Assembly (NCBI GenBank): GCA_003242605.1
Contig: QGUZ01000014.1
Span: forward strand, 1-36,071
DNA from: Actinomycetota bacterium
Lineage (GTDB): Bacteria > Actinomycetota > Actinomycetes > Streptosporangiales > Streptosporangiaceae
Length of the DNA stretch: 36,071 nt
Reading direction: 5' to 3'
Shown here: positions 14,879 to 22,817 of the stretch, in pieces
Position numbering within the stretch: the stretch's first letter is position 1
Layout: each line of letters starts with the position of its first letter
Notes under the pieces: generated by a model
Told to the model about the DNA's origin: nothing
What the model saw: the letters and a program-made list of their open reading frames with translations, nothing else
The model's database searches: none
Program-made: the position numbers and the translations under genes

Positions 14879-16891
14879 TCACCGCCGGGTGGAGCCCGCG
14901 CAGGTCACCCGGGGCTGCGGCCGGTAGACCGAGGTGACCGGGGCGTCCCGCTTCACCTCGGCGCCGTCCTTGTGGAACACCCGGGTGACGGTGACCGTGA
15001 AGCCGTTCGCGCCCGGGGTGGGCACGCAGCCGGAGCCCTCGCCGCTGATCGTCCCGAACGGCTTGACGTCGCGCTTCGGCGACACCTCCGCCACGACGCG
15101 GTCGTACCGGCGGGTGCTCCATAACGCGACGGTGACCGTGCCCTCGGCGATGTAGGCCTGGATGAGCACGCCGTACCGGGAGTCGTTGCGCCAGCGCAGG
15201 TCGGTGCCGGGGTAGTCGAGCGCGGCGTCGAGGCCGAGCGGGTGGCGGGAGACGTGGAAGTCGTGCGGCCGCCGTTCAACGATCTTGAACCCGGCGTGGA
15301 AGGCGGCGTGGTAGAGCGCGGTGGCGAGGTCGGAGACGCCGCCGCCGACCCGGGTGACGAGCCGGCCGTCCGCGACCGCGGGGCCGTCGACGAAGCCGCG
15401 CGCCGGGTCGGGCCGGCCGAGCGTCTCGTTGAGGGAGAACGTCTCCCCCGGGCGCACGATGCGGCCGTCCACCAGCTCGACGGCCCTGCGGATGTTGGTG
15501 GCCGGGCCGGCGCAGCAGGCGTGCCGGAGCGTGTAGGAGGCGACCTTCTGCTTGATGCCGAGCCGGGCGGCCTCGGCGTTGCCGAGCCGCGGCTTGGTCG
15601 TGGTGAGGGTCACCGGGATGACCCGCTCGCCGTTCCCGGTGATCGCCTTCACCACGGCGGCGGCGAGCGCGTCGGTGGCCACGCCCCGGCCGGACCGGCC
15701 CGGCACGAGGACCGGCCGGCCGCCGACGATGCGGAAGGTGGCGTCCCGCGGCGCGGTGGCCGGGTCGAGCAGCTCCTTCTCCACGCTCGCCACGGCGGCG
15801 CGGGCGTCGAACACCGGCCGCACGGCGCGCCCGGCGGAGTCCGGCACGAAGCGCAGGTGGGCCGCGATCGTCTCGGGGTCGAGCACGGCCTTGCGGCCGC
15901 CGTTGACGAGGGTGATCGGGGCGGAGACCGCCTTGCGCGCCGCCGGGAGCGCCCGGTCGAGCACCTCCGCGGAGACCGCGGGCCGCTCCATGCGCACGGC
16001 GAGCTCGACCGGGGCGGTGTGGCTGAGGTACGCCGCCCGGATCGCGTCGGCGGCGGCCTGTTGGTCGAGCCGGAGGCCGGACCGCGGCGGCACCACCACC
16101 GGCTCCCGCCCGCGGTAGACCACCGCGCCCCGGGAGGCGGGCCGGTCGACCTCGGCCGCGATCTGCTCGAGCTGCTCCTTCAGCTTCGCCTCGTTCACCG
16201 ATTTCCGCGGCTCCAGCCGGGTCTCGCCGAACACGGCGCGGAGCACGTCGAACGGGCCGGGGAAGCCGGTGGGCAGGTCCGCGACGGTGGCGGCGACGTC
16301 GAAGGAGAGCCCGGCCTTGAGCGGGCTGATCGTGAACCGGCGCTCGCCGACCTTGACCGCGATGTCGGCGGCGGCGAGGGCGCTCATCCGGTCGGTGAGG
16401 CGTTCGGCCGCCTCGCTCGCGGTGAGGCCGGCGACGTCGACGCCGGCGACGGTGGTGCCCGGCAGCACCTTGCCGGACATCATCCAGGCCGGGATCAGGT
16501 ACGCCAGGACGAGGCAGAGCACCCCGATCGCGATGCGCACCAGGCGGCGGGTGCGGCCGGCGCGGCGGGCGGGCCCGGGCTCGGCGGGCGGGGTCTCGGG
16601 TTCGGGTTTCCTCGGCGGCTCGGGCCGCATCCGCATGAGCTCGCGGAGCGTGGGGCCCTTCACCGGCCACGGCACGACCTCCGGCGCGGCCGGGGGCAGA
16701 CCGGTTTTGGTCGCCTGTCCCTGGTGCGGCTTGGCGAACGGCAGCGGTGGGCCGGAGGTGCCGAAGATGTCCGGGGAGACGCCGCGGGGCAGCGACTTGG
16801 TGGCGGGGCGGAACCGGTGTTTCGCCGGAGGCGGCGGCGCCGCCTCGAAAGGATCCGTGGGCGGGTCCGCCGACGCCTTGGCGTTGGTCAC
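14879..16891 (-). CDS. VanW family envelope protein with PG-binding domains
   Basis: This encodes 670 residues from the GTG at 16891, chosen because GGAGGTGA lies seven bases before it. A GTG at 16912 would add seven residues but has no such site. Residues 1-115 are a Pro-rich cytoplasmic segment. One membrane helix follows at ~116-138 (LVRIAIGVLCLVLAYLIPAWMM), making a type II membrane protein. The outer part carries YoaR/PG_binding_4-like repeats (two segments ending in similar VVPPRSG and VPGRSG motifs). A VanW domain spans ~452-590 (ATNIRRAVELVDG, VRPGETFSLNETLG, GGGVSDLATALYHAAF). Such proteins are thought to act at peptidoglycan, but the VanW domain has no settled activity. It is monocistronic, with its own AT-rich upstream region. 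Confidence 0.9.
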   Translation of the reverse strand: MTNAKASADPPTDPFEAAPPPPAKHRFRPATKSLPRGVSPDIFGTSGPPLPFAKPHQGQATKTGLPPAAPEVVPWPVKGPTLRELMRMRPEPPRKPEPETPPAEPGPARRAGRTRRLVRIAIGVLCLVLAYLIPAWMMSGKVLPGTTVAGVDVAGLTASEAAERLTDRMSALAAADIAVKVGERRFTISPLKAGLSFDVAATVADLPTGFPGPFDVLRAVFGETRLEPRKSVNEAKLKEQLEQIAAEVDRPASRGAVVYRGREPVVVPPRSGLRLDQQAAADAIRAAYLSHTAPVELAVRMERPAVSAEVLDRALPAARKAVSAPITLVNGGRKAVLDPETIAAHLRFVPDSAGRAVRPVFDARAAVASVEKELLDPATAPRDATFRIVGGRPVLVPGRSGRGVATDALAAAVVKAITGNGERVIPVTLTTTKPRLGNAEAARLGIKQKVASYTLRHACCAGPATNIRRAVELVDGRIVRPGETFSLNETLGRPDPARGFVDGPAVADGRLVTRVGGGVSDLATALYHAAFHAGFKIVERRPHDFHVSRHPLGLDAALDYPGTDLRWRNDSRYGVLIQAYIAEGTVTVALWSTRRYDRVVAEVSPKRDVKPFGTISGEGSGCVPTPGANGFTVTVTRVFHKDGAEVKRDAPVTSVYRPQPRVTCAGSTRR

Positions 16892-16929
16892 GCCCGCGTC
16901 ACCTCCCGTCACAGCGACTCCCGAACCTT

Positions 16930-16960
16930 ACCTTAAACCACCCGCATTCTCATATGTCAG
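16930..16960 (-). promoter_or_regulatory. Candidate promoter of the VanW gene
   Basis: On the minus strand CTGACA (16960-16955) is five of six to the -35 consensus, and TAAGGT (16935-16930) fits the actinobacterial TAnnnT -10, with a 19-base spacer. Transcription would start about 30 bases before the chosen GTG, leaving room for its Shine-Dalgarno sequence. Confidence 0.4.
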
Positions 16961-17135
16961 GAATTGGATCTGGATTCCAGTGGAGAAACCCCTAAAATCC
17001 GACGATCCACGACGATACACCAGGCTTTTTCGTAAACGTTTTCTTCAACACTGTGCCGGGGCCGCTGCCGTACGCCGCACCCGTCACGCCCGGCCTGCGC
17101 CCGGCGCGGAAGCGCGCGCCCGGGCCCGGAGACGA

Positions 17136-17168
17136 CGGCGCCGCCACCCCTGACGGGTGACGGCGCCG
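17136..17168 (-). terminator. Hairpin downstream of gatB
   Basis: CGGCGCC (17136-17142) pairs with GGCGCCG (17162-17168), and inside it CACCC (17145-17149) pairs with GGGTG (17155-17159). The structure lies 37 bases past the gatB stop and is the likely end of the gatCAB transcript. It lacks a U-tract. Confidence 0.55.
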
Positions 17169-17205
17169 CAGGAAAACAGCAGGAAAACCGGCCCGGCCGG
17201 AGGCG

Positions 17206-18717
17206 TCACCCGGACACGCCGAGCTTCTCCAGGATGAGCTGCCGGGCGCGGGCGGCGTCGGCCTTGCCCTTGGTCGCCTTCATCACGCCGCCGACGAGCG
17301 CGCCCGCCGCGGCGATCTTGCCGTTGCGGACCTTCTCCGCCACCTCGGCGTTCTCGGCGATCACCTGGTCGACGATCGCGGCGAGCTCGCCCTCGTCGCT
17401 CACGATGCGCAGGCCGCGGCGCTCGACCACCTCGTCCGGGGTGCCCTCGCCGGCGAGCACGCCCTCGAGCACCTGGCGGGCGAGCTTGTCGTTAAGCTGG
17501 CCGGAGGCGACGAGCTCGCACACCCGGGCCACCTGCTCGGGCGTGATCGGCAGCTCGGCGAGCGCCTTGCCGGACTCGTTCGCCCGGCGGGCGAGCTCGC
17601 CCATCCACCACTTGCGGGCGTCCGCGGGCGGGGCCCCGGCCTTCACCGTCGCCTCGACGAGGTCGATCGCGTCGGCATTGCGCATCGCGGCCATGTCGTG
17701 GTCGGACACGCCCCACTCGGCCTGCAGCCGGCGCCGCCGTACCGAGGGCGGCTCGGGCAGCTCGGCGCGCAGCTTCTCCACCCACTCGCGGTCCGGCGCG
17801 ATCGGCACCAGGTCCGGCTCGGGGAAGTAGCGGTAGTCCTGCGCCTCCTCCTTCGAGCGGCCCGAGGTGGTGGTGCCGGTGTCCTCGTGGAAGTGCCGGG
17901 TCTCCTGGATGATCCGGCCGCCCGCGTCGAGGATGCCGGCCTGCCGCTCGATCTCGTGGCGCACCGCGCGCTCCACCGAGCGCAGCGAGTTGAGGTTCTT
18001 CGTCTCGGTGCGGGTGCCCCACTCGGTGCCGCCGCGCGGCATGAGCGAGACGTTCACGTCGCAGCGCAGCGAGCCCTGCTCCATGCGCACGTCGGAGACG
18101 CCGAGGGCGCGCATGAGGTCGCGCAGCTCGGCGACGTACGCGCGGGCCACCTGCGGGGCGAGCCGGCCGGTGCCGGTGATCGGCTTGGTGACGATCTCCA
18201 CCAGCGGGATGCCGGCCCGGTTGTAGTCGACGGTCGAGTAGTCGGCCCCGTGGATGCGGCCGGTGGCGCCGCCGACGTGGGTGGACTTGCCGGTGTCCTC
18301 CTCCAGATGCACCCGCTCGATGCCGATGCGCACGGTCTCGCCGTCCACCTCGACATCGATGTAGCCGTCGTAGCAGAGCGGCTCGTCGTACTGGCTGATC
18401 TGGAAGTTCTTCGGCATGTCCGGATAGAAGTAGTTCTTCCGGGCAAACCGGCACCACTCGGCGATCGAGCAGTTGAGCGCGAGGCCGATGCGGATCGTGG
18501 ACTCGATCGCCTTGGCGTTCGCCACGGGCAGCGATCCGGGCAGGCCGAGGCAGACCGGGCAGACCTGGGTGTTCGGCGGCGCCCCGAACGTGGTCGGGCA
18601 GCCGCAGAACATCTTGGAGGCGGTGCCGAGCTCGACGTGCGTCTCGAGCCCGAGCACGGGCTCGTAGCGCTCCATCGCCTCGTCGAACGGCATCAGGGTC
18701 TCGGTCGGGGTGCTCAC
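17206..18717 (-). CDS. gatB: Asp-tRNA(Asn)/Glu-tRNA(Gln) amidotransferase subunit B
   Basis: This encodes 503 residues from the GTG at 18717, which overlaps the gatA stop by four bases. The subunit binds misacylated tRNA, phosphorylates the side-chain carboxylate with ATP and passes it to ammonia delivered by GatA. The GatB signature is visible (GLETHVEL, then CGCPTTFGAPPNTQVCPVCLGLPG with the zinc-binding cysteines near residues 40-60, and FHEDTGTTTSGRSKEEAQDYRYFPEPDL). The C-terminal ~150 residues are the helical YqeY-like tail that grips the tRNA elbow (ITPEQVARVCELV, GALVGGVMKATKGKADA). Length is standard. It is the last gene of gatC-gatA-gatB. Confidence 0.97.
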   Translation of the reverse strand: MSTPTETLMPFDEAMERYEPVLGLETHVELGTASKMFCGCPTTFGAPPNTQVCPVCLGLPGSLPVANAKAIESTIRIGLALNCSIAEWCRFARKNYFYPDMPKNFQISQYDEPLCYDGYIDVEVDGETVRIGIERVHLEEDTGKSTHVGGATGRIHGADYSTVDYNRAGIPLVEIVTKPITGTGRLAPQVARAYVAELRDLMRALGVSDVRMEQGSLRCDVNVSLMPRGGTEWGTRTETKNLNSLRSVERAVRHEIERQAGILDAGGRIIQETRHFHEDTGTTTSGRSKEEAQDYRYFPEPDLVPIAPDREWVEKLRAELPEPPSVRRRRLQAEWGVSDHDMAAMRNADAIDLVEATVKAGAPPADARKWWMGELARRANESGKALAELPITPEQVARVCELVASGQLNDKLARQVLEGVLAGEGTPDEVVERRGLRIVSDEGELAAIVDQVIAENAEVAEKVRNGKIAAAGALVGGVMKATKGKADAARARQLILEKLGVSG

Positions 18718-20210
18718 AGCGACGGGGCCTCCTTCAGCAGCGGGCCGCCCCAGCGGTCCTCCAGGGCCTTCTCGACGGCGGCGCCGACCCGGTAGCAGCG
18801 GTCGTCGCCCAGCACCGGGGCGATGATCTGCAGGCCGACGGGCAGGTTGTCCTCCTCGGCGAGGCCGCACGGCACGGAGATGGCGGCGTTGCCCGCGAGG
18901 TTCGACGGAATCGTGCACAGGTCGGCGAGGTACATCGCCATCGGGTCGTCGACGCGCTCGCCGAGCTTGAACGCGGTGGTCGGCGTGGTCGGCGAGACGA
19001 GCACGTCCACCTGCTGGAACGCGGCCTCGAAGTCGCGGGCGATGAGCGTGCGCACCTTCTGCGCGGAGCCGTAGTAGGCGTCGTAGTAGCCCGAGGAGAG
19101 CGCGTAGGTGCCGAGCATGATGCGGCGCTTCACCTCCGGGCCGAACCCGGCGGCGCGGGTGAGCGCCATCACCTCCTCGGCGCTGCGCGTGCCGTCGTCG
19201 CCGACCCGCAGGCCGTACCGCATCGCGTCGAACCGGGCGAGGTTCGACGAGCACTCCGACGGCGCGATCAGGTAGTACGCGGGCAGCGCGTAGGCGAACG
19301 ACGGGCAGGAGATCTCGATCGTCTTCGCGCCGAGCGACTCGAGCAGCTCGACCGCCTCGGTGAACCGGCGCAGCACGCCGCGCTGGTAGCCCTCGCCCTC
19401 GACGAACTCCTTGATCACGCCGACCCGCATGCCGGAGACGTCGGCCTGGCGGGCCGCCTCCACCACCGGCGGCACCGGGGCGTTGATCGAGGTGGAGTCG
19501 AGCGGGTCGTGCCCGGAGAACGCCTCGTGCAGCAGCGCGGCGTCGAGCACGTTGCGGGCGAACGGGCCCGGGGTGTCGAGCGAGGAGGCGAACGCGATCA
19601 GGCCGTACCGGGAGGAGCCGCCGTAGGTGGGCTTGGTGCCGACGATGCCGGTCACCGCGGCGGGCTGGCGGATCGAGCCGCCGGTGTCGGTGCCGGTGGC
19701 GAGCGGCACGGCGTACGCGGCGACCGCGGCCGCCGAGCCGCCGGACGAGCCGCCGGGCACCCGGGTGAGGTCCCACGGGTTGCGGGTGGGCTTGTAGGCC
19801 GAGTTCTCCGTGGAGGAGCCCATGGCGAACTCGTCGAGGTTGGTCTTGCCCACGATCACCAGGCCGGCCTCGCGCAGCCGCCGGGTGACGGTGGCGTCGT
19901 ACGGCGGGCGCCAGCCCTCGAGGATCTTCGAGGCGGCGGTGGTGGGCATGTCGACCGTGGTGAAGATGTCCTTGTGCGCGACCGGCACCCCGGCGAGCGG
20001 GCCGAGCCTCTCCCCCTTCGCCCGGCGCTCGTCGACGGCGCGGGCCTGCTCGAGCGCGGCCTCCGCCGCGACGTGCAGGAACGCGTCGATCTTCGGCTCG
20101 ACCTCGGCGATGCGGTCGAGGTGCGCCTGGGTCACCTCTACGGCGGAGACCTCGCCGGACGCGACCATCCGGCCGAGTTCGGCGGCGGTCTTCCTGATCA
20201 GCTCGCTCAT
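18714..20210 (-). CDS. gatA: Asp-tRNA(Asn)/Glu-tRNA(Gln) amidotransferase subunit A
   Basis: This encodes 498 residues from the ATG at 20210, overlapping gatC by four bases. It is a glutaminase of the amidase-signature family that supplies ammonia to GatB through a channel. The Ser-cisSer-Lys triad is visible: Lys near residue 79 in PVAHKDIFTT, Ser near 154 in PGGSSGGSAAAVAA and the nucleophile Ser near 178 in TDTGGSIRQPAA. The tail contains the usual GLQIIAPVLGDDRCYRVG. Gene order CAB with coupled overlaps implies equimolar translation of the heterotrimer. Confidence 0.97.
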   Translation of the reverse strand: MSELIRKTAAELGRMVASGEVSAVEVTQAHLDRIAEVEPKIDAFLHVAAEAALEQARAVDERRAKGERLGPLAGVPVAHKDIFTTVDMPTTAASKILEGWRPPYDATVTRRLREAGLVIVGKTNLDEFAMGSSTENSAYKPTRNPWDLTRVPGGSSGGSAAAVAAYAVPLATGTDTGGSIRQPAAVTGIVGTKPTYGGSSRYGLIAFASSLDTPGPFARNVLDAALLHEAFSGHDPLDSTSINAPVPPVVEAARQADVSGMRVGVIKEFVEGEGYQRGVLRRFTEAVELLESLGAKTIEISCPSFAYALPAYYLIAPSECSSNLARFDAMRYGLRVGDDGTRSAEEVMALTRAAGFGPEVKRRIMLGTYALSSGYYDAYYGSAQKVRTLIARDFEAAFQQVDVLVSPTTPTTAFKLGERVDDPMAMYLADLCTIPSNLAGNAAISVPCGLAEEDNLPVGLQIIAPVLGDDRCYRVGAAVEKALEDRWGGPLLKEAPSL

Positions 20211-20506
20211 GCCTCCTCCCCCAGGATGCGCGGGACGCGGAAGCGGTCGTCCTCGACGGCGGGCGCCTGGTCCAGCGCCTGCTGCGGCGTCAGGCCGGGC
20301 CGTACCTCGTCGGGCCGGAAGACGTTGGTGAGCGGCAGCGCGTGCGAGGACGGCGGGATGTCGTCGGTGGCGACCTCGGCGACGCGGGCGACCGCGGCGA
20401 TGATCTGGTCGAGCTGGCCGGCGAAGTGGTCCAGCTCCTCGTCGGTCAGCGCCAGCCGGGACAACCGTGCGAGGTGAGCGACCTCGTCGCGGGTTATGGC
20501 GGACAT
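20207..20506 (-). CDS. gatC: Asp-tRNA(Asn)/Glu-tRNA(Gln) amidotransferase subunit C
   Basis: This encodes 99 residues from the ATG at 20506. It has the standard GatC pattern: ITRDEVAHLARLSRLALTDEELDHFAGQLDQII at the N-terminus and a C-terminal region ending in FRVPRIL. It wraps around the GatA-GatB interface and stabilises the complex. It is the first gene of the operon, with a likely promoter about 50 bases upstream. The ribosome site before the ATG is weak. Confidence 0.95.
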   Translation of the reverse strand: MSAITRDEVAHLARLSRLALTDEELDHFAGQLDQIIAAVARVAEVATDDIPPSSHALPLTNVFRPDEVRPGLTPQQALDQAPAVEDDRFRVPRILGEEA

Positions 20507-20552
20507 GAGGCGTTCAAACCCGTTTCGTCGATGCTGATGGGACAGTCACTTC

Positions 20553-20558
20553 ATCCTA
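20553..20558 (-). promoter_or_regulatory. Likely -10 element of the gatCAB promoter
   Basis: On the minus strand TAGGAT fits the actinobacterial housekeeping -10 (TAgrAT) and lies 46 bases before the gatC ATG. The -35 region is not clear: TTCGGC lies 18 bases upstream, a weak match. Confidence 0.45.
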
Positions 20559-20666
20559 GGGCGACCGTCCCACCTCGCCGAACGATTACCGCACGCCTCA
20601 CCCGCCCGGTACGGCGCGGCCGCACCGGCCCGTGCGGCCGCCCGGACGACGCCTCCGGCCGCGCGG

Positions 20667-22736
20667 TCACACCGCCCCGGCCGGGGCCTCCACCGCGGTG
20701 ATCGGCGGGTCGGTGCGCAGCCGCTCGCGCAGCCACGCGGTCGCGTCCTCGGGGGACATCGGCTCGCCGAGCCACCAGCCCTGGCCGACGTCGCAGTTGA
20801 GGTCGCGCAGCCGGTCGGCGATCTCGGCGGACTCCACGCCCTCGGCGACCGAGCGCAGCCCGAGCGAGCGGACCAGCTCGATCGTGGAGCGCACGATGCG
20901 TTCGTCGTCGGGCGACTCGGTGAGCCGGCGCACGAACGACGCGTCGATCTTCACCTCGGAGACCGGCAGCCGCTGCAGCCGCACCAGCGAGGAGTAGCCG
21001 GTACCGAAGTCGTCGAGGGCGAGCTGCACGCCGAGCGCGGCGAGCGCGCGGATCGTGTCGGCCGCGTACGCCTGGTCGGTCATGAGCACCCGCTCGGTCA
21101 CCTCGAGCCGGAGCGAGCAGGCGGGCAGGCGCAGCCGGGCGAGCGCGGCCTCGATCTGCTCGGCGAGGCCGTTGTCGAGCAGGTCGCGCGCGGACACGTT
21201 CACCGAGACCGGCACCTTCATGCCCTGGTGCCACCACTCGGCGGCCTGCTCCATCGCCATGCCGATGACGTACTGGGTGAGCTCCCGCATCAGGTACGAC
21301 TGCTCGGCGAGCGGCACGAACTCGCTCGGCGAGACCGGGCCGCGCACCGGGTGCCACCAGCGCAGCAGCGCCTCCACGCCGTCCACCGAGTTGTCGGCGA
21401 GCGTCACCTTGGGCTGGTAGTGCAGCTCGAGCTCGCCGCGGTCGATGGCGCGGCGCAGGTCGCCCTGGAGGCTGAGCCGTTCCGGCGAGTTGCGGTCCTT
21501 GTCCGGCATGTAGAACTCCACGCCGGAGCGCGCCTCCTTCGCCAGGTACATCGCGACGTCCGCGCGCTGCAGCAGGAGCTGGAAGTCGGGGGCGTGGTCC
21601 GGGTGGAGCGCGATGCCCACCGAGGCGTCGAGGTCGAAGGTCATGCCCTCGAGCCGGACCGGCTCGGTGAGCGCGGCGCGCAGCCGGGCGGCCACCTCCT
21701 TGGCCGCCTGGGCGTCCCGGATCGACGGCAGCAGCACGGCGAACTCGTCGCCGCCGAGCCGGGCCACCACGTCGCCGGGCCGCACGCTGTGGGTGAGCCG
21801 GTGGCCGATGATCTGCAGCAGCCGGTCCCCCACCGGGTGGCCGAGGGTGTCGTTGACCTCCTTGAAGCCGTCGAGGTCGAGCAGGAGCAGGCCGAGCCGC
21901 TGGTCGTCGCGCACCTCGGCGAGCGCCTCCTCGATCGCGAGGATGAGGTGCTTGCGGTTGGGCAGCCCGGTGAGCTCGTCATGCATCGCCTGGTGGTCCC
22001 GGCGGGCCGACAGCGTGGCGGTGAAGTACATCGCGGCGATCGGGGCCACGAACAGCGGCACGAGGATCGGCGTGTACGCCATCACCACGACCACCACCGG
22101 GGCGAGGCCGAGCATCGTGGCGTACACCAGGCTCTGCGGCCCGACCGACACCCGCAGTACCCGCAGCATCGAGCGGCGCTCGTGCAGCGCCACCGCGGCG
22201 CAGACGAGCAGCGCGCGCACGGCGAAGTAGGCGAGCGCGGCGAGCGCGATCGCGAGCACGTCGTCCCCGTCCGCGGGCACCCACGGGTCGGCCGGGTGCG
22301 GCAGCACGCCGAAGGCGCCGAGCACCACCGCCCCGGCGGTGCAGGCGAGCGTGACGTGCGCGACGTTGAACGCCACCCGATGCCAGGCCCGGCGGTTCAC
22401 CAGGCCGCACACCACGATCGCCGCGGCCTGGGTGAGCACCGCGATGGAGAGGCCGTAGTGGAGCAGCACGGCGAAGCTGAACATCACCGAGGCGGGCGTG
22501 CCGCCCACCAGGGTGGACGACGAGGTCACCACCGGCCGCAGCTCGCCGAGCACCACGAGCGCGGCGAGCAGCCACAGCAGCGGCGACCGCAGCGCGTGGG
22601 CGAGCTGCTCCGGGCCGAGCCGTACCTGGGCGACGGCCAGCGCGGTTAGCCCGACGATGATGACGCCCGCGAAGTAGGTCCACAGCGGCGACCCCGGCCG
22701 TGGGCTCGTGTCCCGGGTATCGGATGGGTCGGTCAT
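20667..22736 (-). CDS. Membrane GGDEF-EAL cyclic di-GMP enzyme
   Basis: This encodes 689 residues from the ATG at 22736. An upstream GTG at 22811 would add 25 residues without membrane or domain character, and neither start has a good ribosome site. Residues ~18-235 are about seven hydrophobic helices with short loops. The GGDEF domain (~250-405) has an intact RLGGDEF near residue 328, and five residues before it RPGD gives the RxxD product-inhibition site. The EAL domain (~420-675) keeps all visible catalytic motifs (GVEALLRWW, VNVSARDL, LEVTERVL, LDDFGTGYSS, VKIDASFV, VAEGVES). Both activities are plausible. It has no PAS domain, unlike the paralogue at 9832-12468. It lies between gatC and ligA with no sign of cotranscription. 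Confidence 0.92.
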   Translation of the reverse strand: MTDPSDTRDTSPRPGSPLWTYFAGVIIVGLTALAVAQVRLGPEQLAHALRSPLLWLLAALVVLGELRPVVTSSSTLVGGTPASVMFSFAVLLHYGLSIAVLTQAAAIVVCGLVNRRAWHRVAFNVAHVTLACTAGAVVLGAFGVLPHPADPWVPADGDDVLAIALAALAYFAVRALLVCAAVALHERRSMLRVLRVSVGPQSLVYATMLGLAPVVVVVMAYTPILVPLFVAPIAAMYFTATLSARRDHQAMHDELTGLPNRKHLILAIEEALAEVRDDQRLGLLLLDLDGFKEVNDTLGHPVGDRLLQIIGHRLTHSVRPGDVVARLGGDEFAVLLPSIRDAQAAKEVAARLRAALTEPVRLEGMTFDLDASVGIALHPDHAPDFQLLLQRADVAMYLAKEARSGVEFYMPDKDRNSPERLSLQGDLRRAIDRGELELHYQPKVTLADNSVDGVEALLRWWHPVRGPVSPSEFVPLAEQSYLMRELTQYVIGMAMEQAAEWWHQGMKVPVSVNVSARDLLDNGLAEQIEAALARLRLPACSLRLEVTERVLMTDQAYAADTIRALAALGVQLALDDFGTGYSSLVRLQRLPVSEVKIDASFVRRLTESPDDERIVRSTIELVRSLGLRSVAEGVESAEIADRLRDLNCDVGQGWWLGEPMSPEDATAWLRERLRTDPPITAVEAPAGAV

Positions 22737-22817
22737 AATCCGGCAAACCCCCAAGAGGTCATGTTGGGAAGGGTACGACCTCGGGGCCACCTCGCGAAAC
22801 CGATTGGGCACGTTGCG

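Larger units (their letters stand above)
16892..17205. other. Intergenic region with AT-rich stretch
   Basis: I see no gene in these 314 bases. Positions ~16930-17050 are clearly AT-richer than the surroundings and contain a perfect 8-base palindrome AAACGTTT (17034-17041), candidate promoter elements for the VanW gene, and several T or A runs. The part next to gatB returns to high GC and holds the gatB hairpin. No tRNA-like or riboswitch-like fold was recognised. Confidence 0.6.
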
